DNA of 64,000 nt from JBGPTF01 sp041490445. Lineage in GTDB: Bacteria; Acidobacteriota; Terriglobia; Acidiferrales; UBA7541. Shown piece by piece: positions 25,880 through 34,021 of this stretch. Position 1 is the first letter of the stretch, and every line of letters begins with the position of its first letter. The notes beneath the pieces were generated by a model. It was not told where the DNA came from. It saw only the letters and a program-made list of their open reading frames with translations, and made no database searches. A program made the position numbers and the translations under genes. Location of the stretch: assembly GCA_041490445.1 (NCBI GenBank), contig JBGPTF010000002.1:245349-309348 (forward strand). The letters run 5' to 3'.

Positions 25880-26032
25880 ATGGTGGCCTATGCGCTCGTT
25901 TGGACATTCGCGGTGCTGGCGTTTCTGTGCTTTGTGAGTCCGCTCGCCGCCAGTCCCGCCGCAGCACGCGAAAAGCCGGAGAGGAAAGATTGTTCCCAGG
26001 CACTCCAGTTCCTGCTGGCCCGCAAGAGTTAG
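25880..26032 (+). CDS. Hidden small exported peptide, 50 residues
   Basis: An ATG at 25880 with GAGGT (25868-25872) seven bases upstream opens a 50-residue frame. The first ~29 residues form a textbook signal peptide: a hydrophobic core (LVWTFAVLAFLCFVSPLAA) and an Ala-rich end (SPAAA) that would be cleaved before REKPERK. The mature peptide would be only about 21 residues with one Cys and mixed charge. I do not recognise it. It could be a true small secreted peptide or the remnant of a longer exported protein cut short before the repeats that follow 25 bases later. Confidence 0.55.
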   Translation: MVAYALVWTFAVLAFLCFVSPLAASPAAAREKPERKDCSQALQFLLARKS

Positions 26033-26056
26033 CCGATTGCTGCAGGAAATTCCTCA

Positions 26057-26104
26057 GGGGCTTCCCGACAAAAGGCGTCGGGACGCACAATACGCGAAAG
26101 CCCC
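26057..26104. repeat. Structured REP-like repeat, copy 1
   Basis: A 48-base element with nested stems: outer GGGGCTT/AAGCCCC (7 bp) and inner TCCCGAC/GTCGGGA (7 bp) with a 7-base loop, plus an unpaired arm ACGCACAATACGCG-like between inner and outer right arms. Copy 2 lies 170 bases downstream with the same layout. Confidence 0.75.
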
Positions 26105-26135
26105 ATTCATTTTGCGCCGCCTATGTCGGAGCCGA

Positions 26136-26155
26136 GGGCGGTTCGCGAACCGCCC
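26136..26155. repeat. Perfect 20-base palindrome
   Basis: GGGCGGTTCG is followed at once by its reverse complement CGAACCGCCC. It is trailed by CTACAG, like two nearby GC-rich hairpins, so it is probably another unit of the same REP-like cluster. Confidence 0.7.
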
Positions 26156-26226
26156 CTACAGAAGAATTTGAGGAGCGAGGGCGCGGCTGAAGCCGGCCCC
26201 TACAGATGGATTTGGGGAGCGCGGGC

Positions 26227-26274
26227 GCGGCTTCCCGACAAAGGCCGTCGGGACGCACAAAACGCGGAAGCCGG
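26227..26274. repeat. Structured REP-like repeat, copy 2
   Basis: Same layout as copy 1. The inner stem TCCCGAC/GTCGGGA is identical, while the outer stem is CGGCTTCC/GGAAGCCG; the bases that differ from copy 1 change on both sides so that pairing is kept. Confidence 0.75.
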
Positions 26275-26413
26275 CCCCTACAGGCAGAAGCGGAATTCGG
26301 ATTGCAAAACCCCGGTGGTTCGCGCATCATAATTCGTTTTGTTCATTGCATTCCCCGGCGCAAGTGCCCGGTGAATGCTTCTGCGCTCAATCGCAGCGCC
26401 ACTGGGGGAATGG

Positions 26414-27727
26414 ATGCGCAAGCCCGCGGGCATCGCTCCGGCAAAAGGAAAGCTGGGAGTCCTTCTGCCCGGTATGGGGGCCGTCAGTACAACGTTCATG
26501 GCCGGCGTCGAGCTGGTTCGCCGCAACGCGGCGATTCCCGTGGGGTCGCTCACGCAGATGGGGACGATCCGGCTCGGCAAACGAACGGAGGGCCGCTCGC
26601 CGCGCATCAAGGATTTTGCCCCGCTCGCAAACCTGAACGATCTGGTGTTCGGCGGGTGGGACGTTTTCCCCGACAACGCGTACGAAGCAGCCTCGAAAAG
26701 CGGCGTGCTCGACGCGAACCACCTCGGCAAGGTGAAGAAATTCCTGACCGGAATTCGCCCGATGAAGGCCGCGTTCGATCAGAACTACGTGAAGAGGCTG
26801 CACGGCACGCACGTCAAGAAGGCGAAGAACAAATTCGACCTGACACAAGAAATCAAAGAGGACATCCAGAAATTCAAGAAGACATCCGGCGCGCAACGAC
26901 TGGTGATGGTCTGGTGCGGCTCGACCGAAGTGTACATGACGCAGCACGCCGTCCACCGCAGCGCGAAGGAATTCGAGCGGGCGATGAAGGAAAATCACCC
27001 GGCGATTGCCCCCTCGATGCTGTATGCGTATGCCGCCATCACCTCCGGCATTCCCTACGCCAATGGCGCGCCGAATCTCACCGCCGACATTCCGGCCCTC
27101 CTCGAGCTGGCCAGCGAGAACATCGTCCCGCTCGCCGGAAAGGATTTCAAGACCGGCCAGACGCTCCTCAAGACGATTCTCGCCCCCGGCTTCAAGGCGC
27201 GCATGCTGGGCCTGAACGGCTGGTTTTCGACGAACATTCTTGGCAATCGCGATGGCGAGGTGCTCGACGATCCCGGCTCGTTCAAGACGAAAGAAGAATC
27301 GAAGCTTGGCGTTCTCGAATACATCCTGCAGCCGCATCTTTACCCGGAACTCTACGGCAAGATTCACCACAAGGTGCGCATCAACTACTATCCGCCCCGC
27401 GGCGACAACAAAGAGGGCTGGGACAATATTGATATTTTCGGATGGCTCGGCTACCCGATGCAGATCAAGGTGGATTTCCTGTGCCGCGATTCCATCCTCG
27501 CAGCGCCCATCGTCCTCGACCTGGTGCTCTTCCTCGACCTCGCGCGGCGCGCCGGCCTGCGCGGCATCCAGGAATGGCTCAGCTTTTATTTCAAATCACC
27601 GATGTGCGCGCCCGAGCTGTACCCGGAGCACGACCTGTTCATCCAGTCGATGAAGCTGAAAAACACGCTGCGCTGGATGATGGGCGAAGAACTGATCACC
27701 CACCTCGGCGCCGAGTATTACGACTGA
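26414..27727 (+). CDS. Myo-inositol-1-phosphate synthase
   Basis: Converts glucose 6-phosphate to inositol 1-phosphate using NAD, the entry to inositol lipids and other inositol compounds. The 437-residue product has the Rossmann loop VLLPGMGAVSTTFMAGVEL, the VFGGWDVFPDNAYEAA segment, VMVWCGSTEVYM, KDFKTGQT, LNGWFSTNILGNRDGEVL and the catalytic-region MQIKVDFLCRDSILAAPIVLDL. The ATG at 26414 follows a G-rich stretch (GGGGG); the frame is open for 13 more codons upstream without family character. The bacterial homologues of this length differ from eukaryotic Ino1. It stands alone, with a 150-base gap before glnA. Confidence 0.92.
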   Translation: MRKPAGIAPAKGKLGVLLPGMGAVSTTFMAGVELVRRNAAIPVGSLTQMGTIRLGKRTEGRSPRIKDFAPLANLNDLVFGGWDVFPDNAYEAASKSGVLDANHLGKVKKFLTGIRPMKAAFDQNYVKRLHGTHVKKAKNKFDLTQEIKEDIQKFKKTSGAQRLVMVWCGSTEVYMTQHAVHRSAKEFERAMKENHPAIAPSMLYAYAAITSGIPYANGAPNLTADIPALLELASENIVPLAGKDFKTGQTLLKTILAPGFKARMLGLNGWFSTNILGNRDGEVLDDPGSFKTKEESKLGVLEYILQPHLYPELYGKIHHKVRINYYPPRGDNKEGWDNIDIFGWLGYPMQIKVDFLCRDSILAAPIVLDLVLFLDLARRAGLRGIQEWLSFYFKSPMCAPELYPEHDLFIQSMKLKNTLRWMMGEELITHLGAEYYD

Positions 27728-27801
27728 GCGGCCTGCCATTTTGGATGGGTCAACGCGCCGAAGCACCAGTTATTAAGCGGAAAAATGGCCTGGAGCGGTT
27801 C

Positions 27802-27830
27802 TTGACGCGCACGAATGCGTGCGTTATCGT
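27802..27830 (+). promoter_or_regulatory. glnA promoter with a palindrome filling the spacer
   Basis: TTGACG (27802-27807) and TATCGT (27825-27830) are 17 bases apart. The spacer is almost entirely a palindrome: CGCACG aatg CGTGCG (27808-27823). The location suggests a repressor or activator site controlling glnA. It does not match the usual NtrC spacing (GCAC-N7-GTGC; here N6). Confidence 0.6.
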
Positions 27831-27876
27831 CGCCGATTGAAACTAGGCGACCGCGGTTTCTGCGCGGGGAGGCAGG

Positions 27877-29286
27877 ATGGACCCGAAGAGCGTCATTGAT
27901 TATGCAGCAAAGCACAACGCGAAGATCCTCGACATGCGCTTCATTGATCTTCCCGGCGTCTGGCAGCACGTCAGTTTCCCCATCCAGCAGTTGACGCCGC
28001 AGAGCTTTGAAGATGGCTACGGCATCGATGGCAGTTCGATCCGCGGCTGGGCTTCCATCCACGAATCGGACATGCTGTTGATCCCGGATCCCACCACCGC
28101 CTTCATGGACCCGTTCCGGGACACGCCGACGCTCGTCATGATCGGCGACGTGATCGACCCCATGACCAAACAGCCCTATCCGCGGGACCCGCGCAATGTC
28201 GCGCGCAAGGCGGAAGCTTACCTTGGCTTCAGCGGTCTGGCCGATCAAGCGTTTTTTGGCGCCGAGGCGGAGTTCTTCATTTTTGACAACGTCCGCTTCG
28301 ACCAGGCGCCGCAGCATGGCTTCTATTTTATCGATGCGGAAGAGGGCCGGTGGAATTCCGGCCGCGAGGAACACAATCTCGGGTACCGTCCCCGGTACAA
28401 GGAAGGCTACTTTCCGGTCCCGCCGACCGATCACTACATGGACCTGCGGACGGATATGACACTGCAGATGCAGGCCGCCGGCCTGACCGTGGAATGCCAC
28501 CACCACGAAGTGGCGACCGGCGGGCAGAGCGAAATCGACATCAAGTTCGACACGCTGCTGCGTTCGGCCGACCACATGATGGTATTCAAATACATCGTGC
28601 GCAACGTGGCGAACCAGTATGGCAAGACCGTCACGTTCATGCCCAAGCCGCTATTCCAGGACAACGGCTCCGGCATGCACACGCACCAATCGCTGTGGCT
28701 GAAGGGCAAGCCGCTGTTCGCGGGGGATGGCTACGCCGGTCTCTCGCAGATGGCGCTGTGGTACATCGGCGGATTGCTGAAACATGCGCCATCCATCGTG
28801 GCGTTTGCCGCACCGACAACGAATTCGTACAAACGCCTGGTCCCCGGGTTTGAAGCCCCGGTGAACCTGGCGTACTCGCGGCGCAATCGGTCCGCCGCCG
28901 TCCGCATCCCGATGTATTCGGCGAGCCCGAAGGCGAAGCGCTTGGAATTCCGCCCGCCCGACCCGTCGTGCAACCCGTATCTCGCTTTTCCGGCCATGCT
29001 GATGGCGGGGCTCGACGGCATCGAGAACAAGATCAATCCCGGCCAGCCGCTCGATAAGGACATTTACGATCTGTCGCCGGAAGAACTCAAGAATGTGCCG
29101 TCGCTGCCCGGCTCGCTCGAAGAAGCCCTCAAGGCCCTCGAAAAGGATCACAAGTTCCTGCTGAAGGGCGATGTGTTCACCGAGGAGTTCATCCAGCTCT
29201 GGATTGACTTTAAGATGAAGAACGAAGTGAACCCGATCCGAATGCGTCCGCACCCGTACGAGTTCCATCTGTACTACGACATCTAG
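27877..29286 (+). CDS. glnA: Glutamine synthetase type I
   Basis: Makes glutamine from glutamate, ammonia and ATP; a dodecamer in the cytoplasm. The 469-residue product is of the GSI-beta type: DGSSIRGWASIHESDM, EFFIFDNVRF, GYFPVPPTDHYMDLR, VECHHHEVATGGQSEIDIKF, FQDNGSGMHTHQSLW, NSYKRLVPGFEAPVNLAYS, RNRSAAVRIP and KRLEFRPPDPSCNPYLA. The adenylylation tyrosine is present at Y397 (KDIYDLSPEE), the same number as in E. coli. GGGGAGG precedes the ATG. A promoter with a palindrome lies upstream, a strong terminator downstream, then glnE, the enzyme that would adenylylate it. The N-terminal SVIDYAAKHNAKILDMRF is the usual start. Confidence 0.97.
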   Translation: MDPKSVIDYAAKHNAKILDMRFIDLPGVWQHVSFPIQQLTPQSFEDGYGIDGSSIRGWASIHESDMLLIPDPTTAFMDPFRDTPTLVMIGDVIDPMTKQPYPRDPRNVARKAEAYLGFSGLADQAFFGAEAEFFIFDNVRFDQAPQHGFYFIDAEEGRWNSGREEHNLGYRPRYKEGYFPVPPTDHYMDLRTDMTLQMQAAGLTVECHHHEVATGGQSEIDIKFDTLLRSADHMMVFKYIVRNVANQYGKTVTFMPKPLFQDNGSGMHTHQSLWLKGKPLFAGDGYAGLSQMALWYIGGLLKHAPSIVAFAAPTTNSYKRLVPGFEAPVNLAYSRRNRSAAVRIPMYSASPKAKRLEFRPPDPSCNPYLAFPAMLMAGLDGIENKINPGQPLDKDIYDLSPEELKNVPSLPGSLEEALKALEKDHKFLLKGDVFTEEFIQLWIDFKMKNEVNPIRMRPHPYEFHLYYDI

Positions 29287-29308
29287 AAACTATTCCCCCT
29301 GCTTTTCA

Positions 29309-29350
29309 AAGCCCGCTCCGGCTCCGAACCGGAGCGGGCTTCTTGTTTTT
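29309..29350 (+). terminator. Intrinsic terminator of glnA
   Basis: A perfect 13-bp stem (AAGCCCGCTCCGG / CCGGAGCGGGCTT) with a 7-base loop is followed by CTTGTTTTT. It starts 23 bases after the glnA stop and should separate glnA from glnE transcription. Confidence 0.9.
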
Positions 29351-29437
29351 AGGTGCTGGTGAGCCTGCCATGGGGTGCTGCTTTGCCCGCTTTGTTTTCT
29401 CTCTCTCCTCTTTTTCGGTTAGGCTGGAACCGGAACC

Positions 29438-32389
29438 GTGGACGCGGCCTTCACAAGCATCGCATTTGCCGAGCCGGCGACGGCGGAAACGACGCTGTCG
29501 CTGCTCGAGCGGCGTCTGCCTGGCCACCTTTGGGCGGCATTGCCGGCGCTGCTCGGCCAACTGCCCGACCCTGATGCCGCGCTGAATTACCTCGAGCGCT
29601 ATCTCCGGGAAGCACCCAGCCGCGTCGCGGTGCATCTCGAAAAGAATCCCGCGGCGCTCCATTACCTGCTGGTCATTTTCAGCCACAGCCGATTTCTTTC
29701 GGAGTCGCTCGTCCAACAGCCTGACCTGCTTCTTTGGCTCCACCGGCGCGGACCGGGCGAAGGGCTCGACCGCATCAAGTCGCGCGAGGACTTGCTCGAG
29801 GAATTCGCGCGGTTCAACGCCACGCTCTTCGACTCGCCCCCGCCGGTCGTCCTCGCGCGGTTCAAGCGCCGCGAGTACCTGCGGGTCACGCTCCGCGACG
29901 TACTTGGTCTCGCGACACTCGCCGAAACGACACTCGAGCTCTCGAATCTCGCCGACGTACTCATCGAACGAGCCCTGCGCACCTGCGAACAGAAACTGGA
30001 AAACTCCTACGGAACGCCGCAACAGACTGATTCTGCCGGCCGCGTCCACACGGCTCGCATGACGATTCTTTCGCTCGGCAAGCTCGGCGGGCAGGAACTG
30101 AACTACAGTTCCGACATCGATCTCATGTTTCTGTTCGACCGAGACGGGCAAACGGCGGGCGGGACCGTGGGAACAGTTTCCAATGCAGAATATTTTGTCC
30201 GTCTCGCGCAGTCTGTTCTGAAAACAATCACGGACGTCACTCCCGAGGGCTCTGTCTTCCGCGTGGACCTGCGGCTCCGCCCCGAGGGCCAGCAGGGCGA
30301 CCTGGCAGTGGGTCTCCCGGCCGCGCTCGAGTATTACCGGCATCGCGCGCGGGAATGGGAGTTGCAGATGTTGATCCGGGCGCGCGTTTCCGCCGGTGAC
30401 GCGGGCGTGGGACGGGAATTTCTTCGCGCGGTGCAGCCGCTCATTTATCGGCGCGAGTTCAACCTCGCCGCCGCGGAAGCCGTCCTGAACGCGCGGCAGG
30501 AAATCACGCGCGAACTGAAGCGCGCGCCCGGACAAAAAGGCGATCACGCGCTCGCATGGAACGTAAAGCTTTCTCCCGGCGGGATCCGCGACATCGAATT
30601 CCTCAGCCAGTGCCTCCAGCGTCTCTATGGCGGTGCCGAGACGTGGCTCGCGGCACGCGGCGCCGGCTCGACGCTGGTCACTCTGCAGCGGCTGCACGAT
30701 AAGGGCTTTCTCAGCGGACGCGACTTCTTCCGCCTGGCCAGCGCCTACCAATTTCTCCGCCGGGTCGAACATCGGTTGCAACTCCGTGACGGCCTGCAAC
30801 GCCACACGCTGCCCGAACCACCCGATGCCCTTGGACGCTTAGCCCGCCGCTGCGGCATTGAACCTGCCGCTGGGCGACCGGCTGGCGAACAAATCCTCCA
30901 GCGTATTCAGCAGCACTTCACAGAAGTCCGCGAGATTTACGACCGCATCCTCCTTTCCCAGTTCCGCGGGGCGCCTGCGCCGCCGATCGCCGAGACTGGC
31001 GAGGACACCGATGCCCTCGCCGGGCCACTCGTTAGACGCCTGCGCAGCGACTACCCAGCGGTTGCACGAACCGTCGCCGATTGCCCCGCCGCCGGCGATC
31101 CGTACGGGCGCCGCGGCCTGTTCCAGTTCCTCACGTCCGCGCTGCTGGATCCCGCGCTGATGAACACACTCGAAGGCCACCCGGATTGGTTCGCCCGCGC
31201 CGGTGATCTATTTTCAAAGAGCGACCTGGCCGTCGAGATCCTGTGCCGCAATCCCGAGGCGATTTCGATCGTCGCAAATCCAGACTGCATGGCAGCGGCA
31301 CCGGCGTCCACAACCTCGCTGTCCCTCGCAGAAGGCATGACAGCGCTGCGCGTGGGCCTACGCCGGAAGCAACTTGCGATCCTAGTGGACGCTCTTCTGG
31401 GCCGGGTTCAACCGTTCGACACTTTCGCGGCGCTCACGCGAATCGCCGATGAGGTTCTCACTGCCGCAATGCAGCTCGCATACACCGATTGCTTTTCCGC
31501 ACGCCAGCGGGGCGCGCTCGAAGCGGCGCCCTTCGCCGCCATCGCTCTCGGGCGCCTTGGCACGGGGGAACTCGACATCGGCTCCGACGCGGACATCATT
31601 TTTGTCATGGATGAGACGCTCGACGTCGAAGAAACAGTCAAGTGGCGCCGCCTCGTCGAGCGTTTCGTCCAGGTGGTCAGCAGCCACACGCGCGAAGGAA
31701 TCCTCTTCCCGGTGGATACGCGCCTCCGTCCGCGCGGGCTCGAAGGCGAAATCGTGCAATCGGTCGCCTACGTTCAGGAATACTTCCGCAAAGAAGCGGA
31801 AGCATGGGAGGCAGCGACGTTTCTGAAGGCACGGCCAGTCGCCGGCAACCGCGACCTCGGCGGCCGGGCGATTGCCCAGATACAGATAATTCTCGCGGAA
31901 CGGTTCCGACGCGACCCTCGCGCGCTCGCGCAGCAGCTTGCGCACACCCGGGCGCGGCTCGAGAAGGAAACCTCGGAAGGCCGTGCCAGAGGAGGGTTCA
32001 AGAAAACTGCGGGCGGATTCTACGACATCGAATACATCCTCGGCTACGTAACGCTGACGCGCGGCACCCTGCCGTTCGGTGTGGAAGGCCCCGGGCACGT
32101 GCTACGCCAGATCGCGGCGCTCGAGTTAGCGGGAGCGCTTGATGCAGTGCGCGCACAATCGCTCCGCGCCTCCGCACTTCTGTACCGTTTGCTCGATCAC
32201 GCCGTTCGGCTCGTTACGGGCCGCGCCGCGCAGCAACTCCCGGAACCTGCCCTGGCCCACAGAATTGCGCCGCTGCTTGCCGAGTGGCGAGTCGTAGTGG
32301 ACAAGGACCTTACCGTCGCGGTCGAAACGGCGCAGCGCGATGTCCGCGCGCTCTACGACGAGGTCATTGCCGGCCCCGCGGCCAGTTGA
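29438..32389 (+). CDS. glnE: Glutamine synthetase adenylyltransferase/deadenylyltransferase
   Basis: A 983-residue bifunctional enzyme that adds AMP to, and removes it from, the GlnA tyrosine in response to PII and glutamine. Two nucleotidyltransferase domains are visible: the N-terminal (deadenylylating) one with LGKLGGQELNYSSDIDLMFLF and the C-terminal (adenylylating) one with LGRLGTGELDIGSDADIIFVMDE. Between them are the helical linker and ELQMLIRARVSAGD, KLSPGGIRDIEFLSQCLQ and RRVEHRLQLRDG; near the end GGFYDIEYILGYVTL. The frame begins with a GTG at 29438, 150 bases after glnA and beyond the terminator. The ribosome site is weak. Pairing with a GlnA that has Y397 supports real regulation by adenylylation. 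Confidence 0.96.
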   Translation: MDAAFTSIAFAEPATAETTLSLLERRLPGHLWAALPALLGQLPDPDAALNYLERYLREAPSRVAVHLEKNPAALHYLLVIFSHSRFLSESLVQQPDLLLWLHRRGPGEGLDRIKSREDLLEEFARFNATLFDSPPPVVLARFKRREYLRVTLRDVLGLATLAETTLELSNLADVLIERALRTCEQKLENSYGTPQQTDSAGRVHTARMTILSLGKLGGQELNYSSDIDLMFLFDRDGQTAGGTVGTVSNAEYFVRLAQSVLKTITDVTPEGSVFRVDLRLRPEGQQGDLAVGLPAALEYYRHRAREWELQMLIRARVSAGDAGVGREFLRAVQPLIYRREFNLAAAEAVLNARQEITRELKRAPGQKGDHALAWNVKLSPGGIRDIEFLSQCLQRLYGGAETWLAARGAGSTLVTLQRLHDKGFLSGRDFFRLASAYQFLRRVEHRLQLRDGLQRHTLPEPPDALGRLARRCGIEPAAGRPAGEQILQRIQQHFTEVREIYDRILLSQFRGAPAPPIAETGEDTDALAGPLVRRLRSDYPAVARTVADCPAAGDPYGRRGLFQFLTSALLDPALMNTLEGHPDWFARAGDLFSKSDLAVEILCRNPEAISIVANPDCMAAAPASTTSLSLAEGMTALRVGLRRKQLAILVDALLGRVQPFDTFAALTRIADEVLTAAMQLAYTDCFSARQRGALEAAPFAAIALGRLGTGELDIGSDADIIFVMDETLDVEETVKWRRLVERFVQVVSSHTREGILFPVDTRLRPRGLEGEIVQSVAYVQEYFRKEAEAWEAATFLKARPVAGNRDLGGRAIAQIQIILAERFRRDPRALAQQLAHTRARLEKETSEGRARGGFKKTAGGFYDIEYILGYVTLTRGTLPFGVEGPGHVLRQIAALELAGALDAVRAQSLRASALLYRLLDHAVRLVTGRAAQQLPEPALAHRIAPLLAEWRVVVDKDLTVAVETAQRDVRALYDEVIAGPAAS

Positions 32390-32565
32390 GCCGGTGAACA
32401 GCGCGCGGCTCTGATGCATCCTTGATTCAGCAGGGATGCAAGGCGGGCGCGAATGTGATATGTTCGCGTGTCTGACATGCAGTCGAGACTACCGGCACTT
32501 CCCGAGTATCCTCCGCCGCGCCCCTGCCGGATGCCGCGCCGAAAACCGAACGGAGTGAACCTATT

Positions 32566-33987
32566 ATGAAAAATTCCTATAACGGAATCGCCGTACCCAC
32601 GGATGGACAGCGTATCGAGTATGCCAACGGGACCTACCGCGTTCCGGATCGTCCGATCCTCCCATTTATCGAAGGCGACGGCACCGGCCGGGACATCTGG
32701 AAAGCCTCGCGCCGCGTTTTCGATGCCGCAGTCGAAAAGGCTTACAACGGCAAGAGGAAGATCGCCTGGCTCGAAGTGTTTGCGGGCGAAAAGGCGTTCA
32801 ACACATTCCATGAATGGCTGCCGCAGGACTCCGTGGACGCGATTCGCGAATTTCGCGTCGCGATCAAGGGTCCGCTGACGACTCCGGTGGGCGGCGGCAT
32901 CCGCTCGCTGAACGTCGCCCTGCGGCAGATTCTCGATTTGTATGCCTGCGTCCGCCCCGTTCGATACTTCCCCGGCGTGCCCTCGCCCGTGAAACATCCG
33001 GAGCGCATGAACATCATAATTTACCGGGAGAACACCGAAGACGTGTACGCCGGCATCGAATGGCGCTCGGGAACACCCGAGGTCAAGAAGCTGCTCGAAT
33101 TTTTGAACAACGAGATGCTGAAAGGCACCGGGAAGCAGATTCGCTGGGATTCCGGCGTGGGCATCAAGCCGATTTCGCCGACGGGAACGAAGCGTTTGGT
33201 GCGGCGGGCCATTCAGCACGCGATGGACCACAAGCGCAAGATGGTCACACTGGTTCACAAGGGCAACATCCAGAAATTCACGGAAGGGGCGTTCCGCGAC
33301 TGGGGCTATGAAATCGCCAAGGCGGAATTCCGGCCGCACATCGTCACCGAGCGCGAAAGCTGGATCCTCGACAACAAGGACCGCGATCCGAACCTGAGTA
33401 TCGAGAAGAATGCCGCGATGATCGAGCCGGGCCTCGAACAAGCCACCGAGGAATTCCGGAAACAGATTTGCGCTGAGGTGAAAGAGACGCTCGATGCCGT
33501 GTACGCAACGCACGGCCGCGGCCAGTGGAAGCAGAAGATCATGGTGAACGACCGCATCGCCGACTCCATTTTCCAGCAAGTGCTGACGCGCGCCGATGAA
33601 TACCACGTGCTGGCCACGCCCAACCTGAATGGCGACTATCTTTCGGATGCGTGCGCGGCACAGATCGGCGGGCTCGGGATGGCACCGGGGGCGAACATCG
33701 GCGACGGCTACGGCTGCTTCGAAGCGACACACGGCACCGCGCCGAAGTACGCGGACAAGGATGTCATCAATCCGAGTTCGTTGATGCTCTCGGGCGGGAT
33801 GATGTTCGAATTCCTCGGCTGGCCGGAAGTGGCACAGTTGATCGAGGAAGGCATCGCGCGGACCATTCAGCAGAGGCGCGTGACGTACGACCTCGAGAGG
33901 CTGATGGACGGCGCGAAGAAACTGCGCACGTCCGAATTCGCCTCGGCAATCATCGAGAATATGGAATCGACCGTCGCCGCCGACTGA
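32566..33987 (+). CDS. icd: Isocitrate dehydrogenase (NADP type)
   Basis: Oxidative decarboxylation of isocitrate to 2-oxoglutarate in the TCA cycle. The 473-residue product has IEGDGTGRDIWKASRRVFD, GPLTTPVGGGIRSLNVALRQ (with S114 at the position phosphorylated by AceK in enterics), YRENTEDVYAGIEW, KHKGNIQK-like HKGNIQKFTEGAF, NLNGDYLSDACAAQIGGLG and APKYADKDVINPSS; the KY pair is typical of NADP-dependent enzymes. It is about 55 residues longer than E. coli Icd because of an insertion at roughly 275-335, like cyanobacterial enzymes. It is followed after 34 bases by mdh, so the two TCA genes probably share a transcript. The 176-base upstream gap holds a TGCATCC/GGATGCA hairpin. Confidence 0.95.
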   Translation: MKNSYNGIAVPTDGQRIEYANGTYRVPDRPILPFIEGDGTGRDIWKASRRVFDAAVEKAYNGKRKIAWLEVFAGEKAFNTFHEWLPQDSVDAIREFRVAIKGPLTTPVGGGIRSLNVALRQILDLYACVRPVRYFPGVPSPVKHPERMNIIIYRENTEDVYAGIEWRSGTPEVKKLLEFLNNEMLKGTGKQIRWDSGVGIKPISPTGTKRLVRRAIQHAMDHKRKMVTLVHKGNIQKFTEGAFRDWGYEIAKAEFRPHIVTERESWILDNKDRDPNLSIEKNAAMIEPGLEQATEEFRKQICAEVKETLDAVYATHGRGQWKQKIMVNDRIADSIFQQVLTRADEYHVLATPNLNGDYLSDACAAQIGGLGMAPGANIGDGYGCFEATHGTAPKYADKDVINPSSLMLSGGMMFEFLGWPEVAQLIEEGIARTIQQRRVTYDLERLMDGAKKLRTSEFASAIIENMESTVAAD

Positions 33988-34021
33988 CGCGACCACAGCA
34001 TCCCATTTGAGGAGCGCATTC

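Larger units (their letters stand above)
25640..26413. other. Gap of ~770 bases with a small ORF and REP-like repeats
   Basis: Between the S9 peptidase and inositol-phosphate synthase genes. It contains the 50-residue exported ORF (25880-26032), two structured repeats (26057-26104 and 26227-26274), a 20-base palindrome (26136-26155) and three copies of the tail CCCCTACAG that follow GC-rich hairpins. A CATAAT near 26330 could be the -10 box for the next gene, but no matching -35 lies at a normal distance. Confidence 0.65.

Noticed and set aside
25789..26190. A 133-codon plus-strand frame between the S9 peptidase and inositol-phosphate synthase genes
   Set aside because: It has no ribosome site, reads through the palindromic repeats, and overlaps the better supported 50-residue exported ORF in another frame.
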